NCBI GenBank assembly: GCA_016787705.1
Contig: JAEUTP010000016.1
Coordinates: 1-64,000, forward strand
Length of the DNA stretch: 64,000 nt
Direction of reading: 5' to 3'
From: Bacteroidia bacterium
GTDB lineage: Bacteria > Bacteroidota > Bacteroidia > B-17B0 > Aurantibacillaceae
Positions 44,895 through 54,042 of the stretch are shown here, piece after piece. The first letter of the stretch is position 1; each line of letters starts with the position of its first letter. The notes beneath the pieces were generated by a model that was not told the DNA's origin, ran no database searches, and worked only from the letters and a program-made list of their open reading frames with translations. The position numbers were made by a program, and so were the translations under genes.

Positions 44895-47399
44895 ATGAAA
44901 AAAATATTTACTATCTTATTTCTAGCCTTAAGCTGTTTTGTAATAGCGCAGCCTTCCACTTTTTCATCAAGAGGTATTGGCGGCGGTGGCGCCTTATTTG
45001 CGGTTTCTATTAACCCGGCAAACAATTCAGAATATTATATTTCCTGCGATATGGGAGAACTTTTTCATACTACTAATTTTGGGAACGCATACAACCAGGT
45101 AAATTTTCAGCAACTAATTGGCGGCCATAATTCAAAAGTTTGTTTTACCTCTACTTCAGGCCTTTTGTATTCAATTAGTTATGCTAAAGATATGGTTAGG
45201 CCAATGAAAAGTACTGACAATGGCATTACCTGGAATGTACTGGCAGGTAACCCTGATGATACAGAAGAAACGTTTAGCATTGATGCAGATTATAATAATC
45301 CACAACGCGTTATTATTTCTTATTATGGTGAAATCTTTTTTTCATCAAATGGTGGTACAACATTTACAAGCATTCATACAGCTACCAACACCGGCGCCGG
45401 AAATGTTGTAGGTGGTGTTTTTTTTGACGGCAACACTATTTATATTGGCACTAACGATGGTGTTTTACTTTCTACAAACGGAGGTACATCTTGGAGCACA
45501 GCTGCAATTGCAGGCATCCCTTCAGGCGAACGAATATGGTCTTTTGCCGGGGCAAAGGTTGGCGCTATTACACGTTTCTTTTGCATTACTGCTAATGTAG
45601 GTGATATTTATGTAGGTCTTGTTGGCTCTGATTATTATCAATTTGCAAAAGGTGTTTATGCGGTAGATTATGGCTCAGGAAACTGGACACCAAAGTTAAC
45701 CGGTATTAATTTAACCAACGATTATCCAATGTTTGTTGGCATGGCCGGTAACGATATCAATACAGTTTATCTTGCAGGAAGCAACAGCATTGCATATCCA
45801 ACGGTTTTTAAAACAACTAATGCAGGCACTAACTGGACAAATGTTTTTAATACAAGTACTAACCAAAATATTATTACCGGTTGGAGCGGACAAGGTGGTG
45901 ATCGCCCATGGAGCTATGGCGAATGTGCATTCGGAATTGCTGTAGCGCCTAATAATTCACAAAGCGTTTTGTTTGGCGATTTTGGTTTTGCCCATAAAAC
46001 AAATAATGGTGGCACAAGCTGGTCTCAGGGTTATGTAGATCCTACAACTCAAAATCCTGCAAACGCAACTACGCCTCCAAATCAAAGTTATAAAAGTGTT
46101 GGTATTGAAAATACAACCTGCTGGCAGGTAGAGTGGATGAACGCTAATAATATGTTTGCCTGTTTTTCTGATATACGTGGTGTAAGAAGTACCGATGCCG
46201 GGCTTTCATGGTCGTTCAATTATACGGGTCATGCCGCCAATTCAATGTACCGCATAGCCAAGCATCCTACTAACGGTACGCTATATGCCGGAACTTCAAA
46301 TATTCATGATATGTATCAAAGCACACGCCTACAGGATAATATACTTGACGCGAATGATGCTAACGGAAAAATTATCTATTCTACAAATAATGGCGCCAGC
46401 TGGACAAATTTAAAAGTATTCAATCATCCTGTATTTTGGGTGGCCTTAGATCCCAACAATGCTAACCGTGCTTATGCAAGTGTTATTCATTATAATGGCG
46501 GCGCAGGTATTGGTGGTATTTATGTAACAAGCGATCTTAATAATCTTGCTGCATCAAACTGGACATTGTTACCAAACCCTCCGAGAACAGAAAAACATCC
46601 TGCAAGCATTGTTGTTTTAAACGATGGTAAAGTGGTTGCAACATATTCAGGCAGGAGAACAAGTGCAGGCGTATTTACTGCCAGTTCGGGAGTATTTATT
46701 TTTGATCCGGCATTAAACAGCTGGACAGATGTTTCGCACACCGGAATGTTTTATTGGACAAAAGATATTGTTATTGATCCGAACGATCCTGCGCAAAATA
46801 CCTGGTATGCAGGTGTATTTAGCGGTTGGGGTGGTCCGCCAAATGGCCTTGGAGGTTTATACAAAACCACCAACCGCGGTGTAAGCTGGGTTAAATTAAC
46901 CAATGCCGCAACTATTGATCGTGTAACATCATGCACTTTCAATCCAAACAACGCTAACCAGATATTTATGACAACCGAAACAAATGGTTTATGGGTTTCA
47001 AATAATATTAATGCTGCAACGCCAACTTTTTCTATTGTGCAAAGTTATCCTTTTCAACAACCGGAAAGAGTTTTCTTTAATCCATTTAATGCTAACGAAA
47101 TGTGGGTAACAAGTTTTGGAAATGGTATGAAGGCAGGAAGCCTAACGCCAACAGGTGTTTTGGAATTTAAAAATAATGTAAATGATATTAACCTTTATCC
47201 AAACCCGGTTTCGGATGTTTTAAATATTGCAGGAAAATACGATGAGGTTGAAGTTTACGATATCACCGGCCGTTTAATAAATAAAACGAAAGGAAATTCA
47301 ACTATTAATGTTTCAGTATTTGAAAACGGAACGTATATTGCTACAATTTTATTGGAAGGGAATATTGTTTCAACCAAAAAATTTGTTGTAGCAAAATAA
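44895..47399 (+). CDS. T9SS type A cargo protein with BNR/Asp-box propeller repeats
   Basis: 834 residues. The signal peptide ends FVIAQ (19). The body is built of propeller repeats, each with an Asp-box-like turn (STNGGTSWS, TTNAGTNWTN, KTNNGGTSWSQ, STDAGLSWSF, STNNGASWTN, TTNRGVSWVK). This resembles sortilin/VPS10 and GH74-type xyloglucanase folds; two tandem seven-bladed propellers are likely. The tail is type A (LYPNPVSDVLNI, FENGTYIATI). Whether it is an enzyme or a binding protein cannot be told. An intrinsic terminator follows. Confidence 0.85.
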   Translation: MKKIFTILFLALSCFVIAQPSTFSSRGIGGGGALFAVSINPANNSEYYISCDMGELFHTTNFGNAYNQVNFQQLIGGHNSKVCFTSTSGLLYSISYAKDMVRPMKSTDNGITWNVLAGNPDDTEETFSIDADYNNPQRVIISYYGEIFFSSNGGTTFTSIHTATNTGAGNVVGGVFFDGNTIYIGTNDGVLLSTNGGTSWSTAAIAGIPSGERIWSFAGAKVGAITRFFCITANVGDIYVGLVGSDYYQFAKGVYAVDYGSGNWTPKLTGINLTNDYPMFVGMAGNDINTVYLAGSNSIAYPTVFKTTNAGTNWTNVFNTSTNQNIITGWSGQGGDRPWSYGECAFGIAVAPNNSQSVLFGDFGFAHKTNNGGTSWSQGYVDPTTQNPANATTPPNQSYKSVGIENTTCWQVEWMNANNMFACFSDIRGVRSTDAGLSWSFNYTGHAANSMYRIAKHPTNGTLYAGTSNIHDMYQSTRLQDNILDANDANGKIIYSTNNGASWTNLKVFNHPVFWVALDPNNANRAYASVIHYNGGAGIGGIYVTSDLNNLAASNWTLLPNPPRTEKHPASIVVLNDGKVVATYSGRRTSAGVFTASSGVFIFDPALNSWTDVSHTGMFYWTKDIVIDPNDPAQNTWYAGVFSGWGGPPNGLGGLYKTTNRGVSWVKLTNAATIDRVTSCTFNPNNANQIFMTTETNGLWVSNNINAATPTFSIVQSYPFQQPERVFFNPFNANEMWVTSFGNGMKAGSLTPTGVLEFKNNVNDINLYPNPVSDVLNIAGKYDEVEVYDITGRLINKTKGNSTINVSVFENGTYIATILLEGNIVSTKKFVVAK

Positions 47400-47440
47400 T
47401 ACTTTTTTTAGGACTAAAGTCCAATTAAATAAATGATCAT

Positions 47441-47473
47441 AAACCCCGGCCTTAAGGTCGGGGTTTATTTTTT
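47441..47473 (+). terminator. Intrinsic terminator after the BNR-repeat gene
   Basis: AAACCCCGGCC / GGTCGGGGTTT stem with one G-T wobble and a TTAA loop, followed by a T-rich run. A small palindrome GGACTAAAGTCC lies just upstream. Confidence 0.88.
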
Positions 47474-47548
47474 ACACAAAGTTTAGTGCTTAAGCCCTGA
47501 AATGTGTTTATTTCAAAATGAAATAATATTTGTAGTTTTACATGACGA

Positions 47549-48859
47549 ATGAAGAAAGTTCTTATTCTAACTTACTATTGGCCACCAAGCGGTGGGGCAG
47601 GAGTACAGCGTTGGTTGAAGTTTGTAAAATACATGCGCGATTTTGGCTACGAGCCTGTTGTGTACACAGCCGAAAATGGTGAGATCCCGGTTGTAGATGA
47701 GAGTCTGCAAAAAGACGTGCCTAACGGAATTACGATTTTAAAAACGCCTATCTGGGAACCCTATGGTTTTTATAAAAAATTTATTGGTAGAAAGAAAGAT
47801 GATAAAATAAATGCCTCTTTTTTAAGCGAGAATAAAAAAACAGGCATCACTGAAAAAATAAGCATCTGGATCCGTGGAAATTTTTTTATTCCTGACGCAC
47901 GTAAATACTGGATAAAACCAAGTATCAATTATCTGAATGAGTACATTCAAAAAAACAAAATAGATCTTGTCATCAGCAGTGGTCCGCCACACAGTATGCA
48001 TTTAATTGCCCTGGGTTTAAAAAAGAAGTTGAGTAGTTTAAAATGGATAGCTGATTTTAGAGACCCCTGGACCAATATTGATTTCTACGAAAAATTAATG
48101 TTAACGGGTTGGGCAGATAAAAAGCACCATAAACAAGAATTGAGTGTGTTGCAACATGCAGATATTGTTTTAAGTGTTGGCCAAACCATGAGCGATGAGT
48201 TTTTGGAAATGTATAAGAATGGAGGAGGAAAAGAGCTTGATAAATTTAAAGTGATCACCAACGGATTTGATACAGAGGATCTAAATACAGGAATAATTCA
48301 AAAAGATAAAAAATTTAGTATTGCCCACATTGGCACATTGGTTAAAGATCGTAATCCGCAGGTGTTATGGAAAGTTTTAAAGAAAATAGTTTCGAAGAAC
48401 GCTCAATTTAAAGATCAGTTGGAAATAAAACTGGTTGGTAAGATCGACATTTTTGTAAAAGAACAAATAGAAGAATTTGGTCTCTCTCAGTTTGTAAATA
48501 AAATTGATTACTTGCCCCACAATAAAGTTATTGAAGAGCAACAACGCTCTAAATTATTATTGCTGCTGGTTAATAATACAAAGAATGCAAAAGGTATTTT
48601 AACAGGTAAATTTTTTGAATACATGAGCGCTAAAGTGCCAGTGTTGGCTATTGGCCCAACAAACGGCGATCTTGCAAAAATAATTAACCATACCAACACC
48701 GGCTTAATAAGCGATTTTACCGATGAAGTAAATTTAGAAAAGAACATCCTCGCTTATTTTAACGGCAAAGCCAGCGAAGCTAACGAAGCCAAAGTAAATA
48801 AATACAGCAGGAAAGAACTGACAAGGGAACTGTGTTTGTTGTTGGATAAATTGAAATAA
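47549..48859 (+). CDS. Glycosyltransferase (GT4/GT1-like, GT-B fold)
   Basis: 436 residues, no signal peptide. The start LILTYYWPPSGGAGVQRWLKFVKYM is typical of Bacteroidota GT-B glycosyltransferases. VISSGPPHSMHLIAL and IADFRDPWTN close the acceptor half, and FSIAHIGTLVKDRNP with LTGKFFEYMSAKVPVLAIGPTNGDLA form the sugar-nucleotide half. It probably acts on lipopolysaccharide or a surface polysaccharide, but no other polysaccharide gene is near. An out-of-frame ATG seven bases upstream is not used. A small unknown follows. Confidence 0.92.
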   Translation: MKKVLILTYYWPPSGGAGVQRWLKFVKYMRDFGYEPVVYTAENGEIPVVDESLQKDVPNGITILKTPIWEPYGFYKKFIGRKKDDKINASFLSENKKTGITEKISIWIRGNFFIPDARKYWIKPSINYLNEYIQKNKIDLVISSGPPHSMHLIALGLKKKLSSLKWIADFRDPWTNIDFYEKLMLTGWADKKHHKQELSVLQHADIVLSVGQTMSDEFLEMYKNGGGKELDKFKVITNGFDTEDLNTGIIQKDKKFSIAHIGTLVKDRNPQVLWKVLKKIVSKNAQFKDQLEIKLVGKIDIFVKEQIEEFGLSQFVNKIDYLPHNKVIEEQQRSKLLLLLVNNTKNAKGILTGKFFEYMSAKVPVLAIGPTNGDLAKIINHTNTGLISDFTDEVNLEKNILAYFNGKASEANEAKVNKYSRKELTRELCLLLDKLK

Positions 48860-48866
48860 TAAGAAT

Positions 48867-49355
48867 ATGGCTATTTACAGATATATAAGTATAGTTTCAT
48901 TTTTTTGCTTATTTACATCTTTTATCAATTCTGATATTTCTCTAAAACCTCGTTTCGTTAAAATTAATGACAAAGTAATTAATAAACTATCTGAGAAACA
49001 CTGGAGTCTAGAACACTCGGAAGTGGTTTTAGGTTCTGAAACAAAAAGCTACATAGTTTCATATCCGACAAATTATGAAACGCCCTATTTTTTAAAGAAT
49101 GGAAAGTTTTTTAATTCATTATCCAACATAATAAAAATAGATTCATGTAAAGATATTAATCATTGTGGGGAATGGAGTTACACAGCTAAAAGTTTAATAA
49201 TAACGCTGGAAAAAAATCAACCACCTGAAACAAGTTTTTTTGGAGAAGTGTTTATTAAATCAATTACTGACACAACTGTAGTTTTTCAAAAAAATATTGC
49301 GAGGGATGGTACCTGGGCTAAAATTTATTTTTTCAACAAGTATAAAAACGAATAA
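48867..49355 (+). CDS. Secreted protein of unknown function
   Basis: 162 residues. A hydrophobic N-terminus (IVSFFCLFTSFINS) looks like a signal peptide. The rest is strand-rich, with two cysteines in DSCKDINHCGEWSY that may pair, and ends in a strand-like TWAKIYFFNKY. It resembles the size and shape of lipocalin-like proteins, but no motif was recognised. It follows the glycosyltransferase by seven bases. Confidence 0.6.
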   Translation: MAIYRYISIVSFFCLFTSFINSDISLKPRFVKINDKVINKLSEKHWSLEHSEVVLGSETKSYIVSYPTNYETPYFLKNGKFFNSLSNIIKIDSCKDINHCGEWSYTAKSLIITLEKNQPPETSFFGEVFIKSITDTTVVFQKNIARDGTWAKIYFFNKYKNE

Positions 49356-49370
49356 TAAATTCATTTTCCA

Positions 49371-49769
49371 TTAGCTTGGCATCGCCCACTTATTTCTAAA
49401 CGTCTCTGAATAGTATGCAATACGCGAAATTGTTGCAATAGCCCTTTCCTGGTTAAAAAAGGCAGAGCACTCAATAGTTTCTTTAATGATAATATCATCT
49501 TTGGCAACAGCAAAACTTGCTTCTACCAAACCGTGATTTTCTTCCAGCAACATTTTTAATACATCGGCATTGTTTGGATTTTTTAATTTGGTAACAGGGC
49601 TCAGCGCCTGGAAGAATACGCGTTCATTCTCCTCCCAAATATCCAGCAACACTTCTGTGCTTTTATCTTTGCTAATATTATATTGTCCTTCGTTTACTTT
49701 TGCTTCTGAAGGATTAATACCTAAGGTTTTAAGGGTTGATTCGATGGTTGCAATGATCTGTTGGTACAT
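49371..49769 (-). CDS. YbjN/CesT-like small protein
   Basis: 132 residues, cytoplasmic. It begins YQQIIATIESTLKTLGI, then has ILLDIWEENERVFFQALSPV-type strands and LEENHGLVEASFAVA, the usual layout of the YbjN and type III secretion chaperone-like fold. Function is unknown in Bacteroidota. It lies two bases after the aminotransferase stop and is probably co-transcribed with it. Confidence 0.72.
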   Translation of the reverse strand: MYQQIIATIESTLKTLGINPSEAKVNEGQYNISKDKSTEVLLDIWEENERVFFQALSPVTKLKNPNNADVLKMLLEENHGLVEASFAVAKDDIIIKETIECSAFFNQERAIATISRIAYYSETFRNKWAMPS

Positions 49770-49771
49770 AG

Positions 49772-50623
49772 TTATTGTATTGCTGTTGTCAGTTGATTTA
49801 ATTTATCTATAAATAATTGTGAGGTATGATTGGTGTAATATTTTTGTTTGAACTGGCCCACCCATTGTATGCCTTTAATACTGTTGGTTAAAAAAACTTC
49901 ATCACCATTCATTAACGTGTTTATGGTAATCGGACTTTCAAAAGTAAGGATCTTATTCTGTGTAGCAAGGCTCATAATTTGTTTGCGCATAATACCGGCA
50001 ACGCAACCTTCTGTTAAAGGCGGTGTATATAAAGTGCCATTCTTTACAATAAAAACATTAGAGCTAATGCTTTCACAAATGGCACCTGTATCATTAATTA
50101 AAAAACATTCATCCAGTTTCATGCTTTGCTTGGCCAGGCCTGCCATCACATAAAACAATGCGTTACCTGTTTTTAAATTAGATAATTTATTAATAGGTTT
50201 TTTAAGATCGGCATATACATCTACCCAAAGGCCTTTTTGGTTTAACTCGTAAGGGCCTTGTATCTCTTCGCTTTCAATTAAAAAAGAAATATCATTTGTT
50301 TCAGGGCTATAATAACCACCTTCATTTCTAAAAACAGTTAAGCGTATTCTTGCATTGGGTGCATGTGTATTATGCTTTAGCAATTGCATAATAAGCTCAT
50401 GAATGTTCTCAGTATTAAACTCAGCTGGCAGGTTCATACGCAAAACTGTCATGCCCAGTTTTAAACGGGTAATATGATCGCGCAGAAACATTACCTTGTT
50501 ATTGCAAAAGCGAATGCTCTCAAACAAAGAATCGCCATACCTGAAGGCGCGGTTGTTAAAGGCAACGCTGGGCTCATAAATGCTTATGAGATGGCCATTC
50601 AATATGCAATAACTGTCTTTCAA
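49772..50623 (-). CDS. PLP-dependent class IV aminotransferase / aminodeoxychorismate lyase-like
   Basis: 283 residues. N-terminal FRYGDSLFESIRF, central SNLKTGNALFYVMAGLAK with a Lys in the PLP-binding position, and ISSNVFIVKNGTLYTPPLTEGCVAGIMR are class IV signatures (IlvE, D-amino acid aminotransferase, PabC). No clear pabA/pabB or ilv gene is adjacent, so the substrate is open. The apparent start at 50623 is a TTG (complement of CAA). The promoter region overlaps a spacer to clpP. Confidence 0.85.
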   Translation of the reverse strand: MKDSYCILNGHLISIYEPSVAFNNRAFRYGDSLFESIRFCNNKVMFLRDHITRLKLGMTVLRMNLPAEFNTENIHELIMQLLKHNTHAPNARIRLTVFRNEGGYYSPETNDISFLIESEEIQGPYELNQKGLWVDVYADLKKPINKLSNLKTGNALFYVMAGLAKQSMKLDECFLINDTGAICESISSNVFIVKNGTLYTPPLTEGCVAGIMRKQIMSLATQNKILTFESPITINTLMNGDEVFLTNSIKGIQWVGQFKQKYYTNHTSQLFIDKLNQLTTAIQ

Positions 50624-50843
50624 AATATATATTACAAAATTTGCAAATTTTAAGGCTTAAATATCTCATTATCAATTAACTTAATAACAGTTAAAAGTTA
50701 ATCAAAACGCTAAAAACAGACCAATGTTAAACCTGCCGTTTAAACCATTAATTCATGACATTTTAGCGTTAATAAACTTTTGCACATTATTTGAAAGAAC
50801 AACATCCAAACACTACATTTGGTTTAATTAAAAATTTAAAATT

Positions 50844-51515
50844 ATGTTCGACAATAATGAATTTAAAAAATATGCTACAAAACATGTAGGCATTAACAGT
50901 TTAACTTACGATAGTTATACTTCGCGCATTCAATCTTCTTTAACTCCATATATCATCGAAGAGCGTCAGCTAAACGTAGCGCAAATGGACGTTTTCTCGC
51001 GTTTGATGATGGACCGCATAATTTTTTTAGGCACAGGTATTAACGACCAGGTTGCTAATATCGTGCAGGCACAATTACTTTTCTTAGAAAGCGTGGATGC
51101 TAAAAAAGATATCCAGATCTACGTTAACTCGCCAGGAGGCAGTGTTTATGCGGGTTTAGGTATTTACGATACCATGCAGATCATTAAGCCTGATGTTGCT
51201 ACAATTTGTACCGGCATGGCTGCCAGTATGGGTGCTGTATTACAGTGTGCCGGCGCTAAAGGTAAACGCACTGCTTTAAAACATGCGCGCATCATGATTC
51301 ATCAGCCATTAGGCGGTGCAGAAGGACAAGCAAGCGATATCGAGATCACTGCAAGAGAGATTCAAAAATTGAAAAAAGAATTGTATGATATCATTGCTAC
51401 ACACAGCGGCCAAACTTATGAAAAAGTATGGGCAGATAGCGATCGTGATTACTGGATGATAGCACAGGAAGCTAAAGAATACGGTATGATTGATGAAGTT
51501 TTAGAAAGAAAATAA
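50844..51515 (+). CDS. clpP: ATP-dependent Clp protease proteolytic subunit
   Basis: 223 residues, serine peptidase that assembles into a tetradecameric chamber with ClpX/ClpA-type ATPases. Catalytic Ser128 lies in GMAASMGAVL, His153 in IMIHQPLGG, and the Asp in ADSDRDYWM. IYVNSPGGSVYAGLGIYD forms the oxyanion region. The N-terminus is longer than the mature protease, so a propeptide is probably removed. Upstream is AACTTTTG at 50775-50782, a near match to the -7 box. clpX is not adjacent. Confidence 0.96.
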   Translation: MFDNNEFKKYATKHVGINSLTYDSYTSRIQSSLTPYIIEERQLNVAQMDVFSRLMMDRIIFLGTGINDQVANIVQAQLLFLESVDAKKDIQIYVNSPGGSVYAGLGIYDTMQIIKPDVATICTGMAASMGAVLQCAGAKGKRTALKHARIMIHQPLGGAEGQASDIEITAREIQKLKKELYDIIATHSGQTYEKVWADSDRDYWMIAQEAKEYGMIDEVLERK

Positions 51516-51537
51516 GATCCGGATGATCAAATAAAGG

Positions 51538-51570
51538 TCCCTCAAAACATTGTTTTGAGGGATTTTTTTT
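51538..51570 (+). terminator. Intrinsic terminator of clpP
   Basis: TCCCTCAAAACA pairs with TGTTTTGAGGGA across a short loop, followed by eight T. Confidence 0.93.
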
Positions 51571-51610
51571 GTTTTATTGCTTTAAAAAATCACAAAACAG
51601 GACATTAAAT

Positions 51611-51641
51611 TTTGTGTTTAGGGCAGATATAAATATATTTG
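51611..51641 (+). promoter_or_regulatory. Complete Bacteroidota promoter, TTTG-N19-TATATTTG
   Basis: TTTG at 51611-51614 and a perfect TATATTTG at 51634-51641 are separated by 19 bases, the consensus spacing. It overlaps the upstream end of the longer reading frame and therefore supports the start at 51666. Confidence 0.75.
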
Positions 51642-51665
51642 GTAATAATTACGAAATCTAAAATT

Positions 51666-52322
51666 ATGAAGAAATTACTTTCGGCCTTATTTATAGCTTC
51701 TACAGTAGTTGCATTGGCTCAGCCTAAAAAAGACCCAAAAATGGCTGCTACTTTAACCCCCGGTTATTATGTTGGTATGAAAAACGATACTACCAAAGGT
51801 GAGATCCAAACCAATCCTACGGGTGGAGAAACCGATTTTTATAAAGGCTTTAATTTTAAAAAAGGTGCTGCAAAATTAGCTGCGGTTACCACTAAAAAAG
51901 CAAAAAAATATGGTTTTGACGGAAGAAATTTCGTGGTTATTCCGTTTGATGCAGGCGAAGTTTATATTGAATATTTAGCAAAAGGACGTTTATGTTTTTA
52001 TGAGTACAAATATCCAAGTACTTTAGGCGGGCAGCCAATTGTTGAAAGCATTTATTTTATTCATGATACTAAGGCCGATGAATCAAGCAAAGAATTAAGA
52101 GAAATAAAACAGATCTCTCAAAAATTCTACAAAAAAGATATTAAGCCTTATATGAAAGAGCATCAGGAGATATGGGATGGCCTGGATAAATTTACTTTTA
52201 ATAAAGAAGCTATCGCCAATGCCATAAGACAATACAATACTTATTATTCGAGCAGCGAAGACGTGAAGGTTGAAGTTGAGACGGAGAAAGTAACCGGTGA
52301 TGACGGCGAAGTAAAAGAATAA
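51666..52322 (+). CDS. Secreted protein of unknown function
   Basis: 218 residues from the ATG at 51666; the frame is open upstream to 51639, but that lies within the promoter box. The signal peptide ends VVALAQ (19). The body has a LTPGYYVGMKNDTTKGEI segment, YGFDGRNFVVIPFD and VYIEYLAKGRLCFYEYKY, strand-rich with a helical end, and a final acidic tail. No family recognised. It stands alone between two terminators. Confidence 0.72.
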   Translation: MKKLLSALFIASTVVALAQPKKDPKMAATLTPGYYVGMKNDTTKGEIQTNPTGGETDFYKGFNFKKGAAKLAAVTTKKAKKYGFDGRNFVVIPFDAGEVYIEYLAKGRLCFYEYKYPSTLGGQPIVESIYFIHDTKADESSKELREIKQISQKFYKKDIKPYMKEHQEIWDGLDKFTFNKEAIANAIRQYNTYYSSSEDVKVEVETEKVTGDDGEVKE

Positions 52323-52332
52323 AATTTAAAAG

Positions 52333-52359
52333 ATCCCTCCCGAAAGAGGGATTTTTTTA
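52333..52359 (+). terminator. Intrinsic terminator
   Basis: GATCCCTC / GAGGGATT stem with a short CCGAAA loop and seven T, directly after the secreted protein gene. Confidence 0.88.
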
Positions 52360-52370
52360 TTTTCAGCTTT

Positions 52371-53057
52371 ATGAAAAAAAATCTTGCTATTGCTTTTACA
52401 GCTTTATTACTGAGCTGTTCTGAAAATAAAATCGAAGAATATAAAGAAGAAGTTGTAAAGCAACAATTCGATACCATTACTATTGGTAAAACAGTTTACA
52501 ATATGCAAACGCTTACCGATACTAACTTTTCGTTTGCAAAACCTTTTGCTTATGGCGAATCCGATTCAGTATTGGCTTTATACAAGCATTTAGCAAGGCG
52601 CGACAGCGATACACTTTTTTTGAGTTGTGATAACAATAAAATTGTGAAGTTCGTAAACGATCATAGTGATGAGAACTATACAACCTATGATTTCAAATTT
52701 TTTAATAAAGACATTAATGCTTATGTAGTGTATTGCTCACTATACGAATCAAGTAGTGTTTGGTTGGTCAATAAAGAAACAGGTGATTCACTTGAAACAA
52801 TTGGCTTTCCTTTTGCATCGCCAAATAAAAAAAAGTTTGTTTGTTATAATCTTGATCTGGAGGCTGCCTTTACGTTAAATGGGTTTGAGCTTTTTGATTA
52901 CACAAATAGTACCTACATATCAAAAGGACTAAGGGAAATAAATAATTGGGGTCCGGAAAAAATAAAGTGGAAAGATGACACAACACTTATTGTAAGGGCA
53001 ATTAGTGGTTATGGCGATCCAACGAAGGTTTCTTTTAAAGCTATTTATATTAAGTAA
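52371..53057 (+). CDS. Predicted lipoprotein of unknown function
   Basis: 228 residues. The lipobox LLLSC gives Cys16. The rest is strand-rich with TITIGKTVYNM, YEEYTTYDFKF-like segments and SSVWLVNKETGDSLETIGFPF. No known family. It follows a terminator by 11 bases and must start from a promoter inside or beside that element, or from readthrough. Confidence 0.68.
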   Translation: MKKNLAIAFTALLLSCSENKIEEYKEEVVKQQFDTITIGKTVYNMQTLTDTNFSFAKPFAYGESDSVLALYKHLARRDSDTLFLSCDNNKIVKFVNDHSDENYTTYDFKFFNKDINAYVVYCSLYESSSVWLVNKETGDSLETIGFPFASPNKKKFVCYNLDLEAAFTLNGFELFDYTNSTYISKGLREINNWGPEKIKWKDDTTLIVRAISGYGDPTKVSFKAIYIK

Positions 53058-53184
53058 GGTTTTAGGTTCAGCGGCAAAATTTAATAGTTTGTCTAATCGC
53101 TACAAAACAAAATGTTAAAATACTGGCTTTTAACAAACAGATTAATGAACTTCAATTTTGTATAAGTAAATCTCTAAAACCTGT

Positions 53185-53292
53185 ATGAAACATTTTACAC
53201 TCATTGCTAACGAAATGTTCTTTTCGAAACATTTATCCTATCAAATTCTTTTTGCTTTTGTATTAATGATCTTAATGGGTTTAAATAAATAA
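53185..53292 (+). CDS. Possible 35-residue small membrane protein
   Basis: A short ORF with ATG at 53185 and TAA at 53290-53292 encodes a Lys/His-bearing N-terminus followed by a hydrophobic helix (YQILFAFVLMILMG) and a short NK end. It lies in a 235-bp gap before the convergent tcdA gene, whose stop follows directly. No clear promoter was seen. It may be spurious. Confidence 0.25.
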   Translation: MKHFTLIANEMFFSKHLSYQILFAFVLMILMGLNK

Positions 53293-54042
53293 TTACAATT
53301 TTTTCTTCGGCGTTTTTACTTCCTTCCATTCAACAATATCTCTAATTACAACCGATGCGCAGGTTAAACCAAAAGCGGCAGGTAAGTAAGAAATTGTACC
53401 ATAAGCAGATTTTTTAAATTTACTTCCATCTGTTTTCATAATAGAGTGTTTGGCCGGATTTTCAGCACTAAAAACAGATTTAATACCCTTGTAAATATTC
53501 ATATAACGCAAACGCTTTCTTACATACTGTGCCATAGGGCAAACTTCAGTTTTAGAAATATCCACCACCTGTATTTGTGTAGGGTCCATTTTACCGCCGG
53601 CCCCCATGCTTGAGATAATACGCTGGTTATTCCAATAGGCCATTTGCAATAAATATAATTTTGGCGAGATACTGTCAATAGCATCAATAACATAAGTGAA
53701 TTTTTGTTTCATAAATTCTTTCATGTCATCAGGCGTTTTAAAAGAATCTACAATAGTAAGATCAACATCGGGATTTATCAATTTAATACGTTCACCCATT
53801 AAATGCGCTTTGTTTTGTCCGTGTGTAGAAACTAACGCTTGTAATTGCCTGTTACGGTTTGTAGGATCAACCGTATCGCCATCGATAATGGTCATTTTAC
53901 CAACACCGCTTCTGGCAATAGCTTCAGCTGCATAAGAGCCCACCCCCCCAAGACCAACAATTAATACATGGGCGTTATTTAATTTCTCTAATCCTTTAGC
54001 ACCAACCAATAAGGAGGTACGTTCCATCCAGCTTGTATCCAT
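53293..54042 (-). CDS. tcdA: tRNA threonylcarbamoyladenosine dehydratase
   Basis: 249 residues, ThiF/E1-like ATPase. RTSLLVGAKGLEKLNNAHV, the nucleotide motif GLGGVGSYAAEAIARSGVG (about 30-48), DGDTVDPTNRNRQL and SSMGAGGKMDPTQI match TcdA (CsdL), which cyclises t6A37 in tRNA to ct6A. Its ATG overlaps the stop of the upstream TatD gene by one base (TAATG), so they form one operon. Confidence 0.9.
   Translation of the reverse strand: MDTSWMERTSLLVGAKGLEKLNNAHVLIVGLGGVGSYAAEAIARSGVGKMTIIDGDTVDPTNRNRQLQALVSTHGQNKAHLMGERIKLINPDVDLTIVDSFKTPDDMKEFMKQKFTYVIDAIDSISPKLYLLQMAYWNNQRIISSMGAGGKMDPTQIQVVDISKTEVCPMAQYVRKRLRYMNIYKGIKSVFSAENPAKHSIMKTDGSKFKKSAYGTISYLPAAFGLTCASVVIRDIVEWKEVKTPKKKL

Noticed and set aside
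45220..45945. Several overlapping ORFs inside the BNR-repeat gene
   Set aside because: Frame shadows of the repeated Asp-box sequence, no independent starts or motifs.
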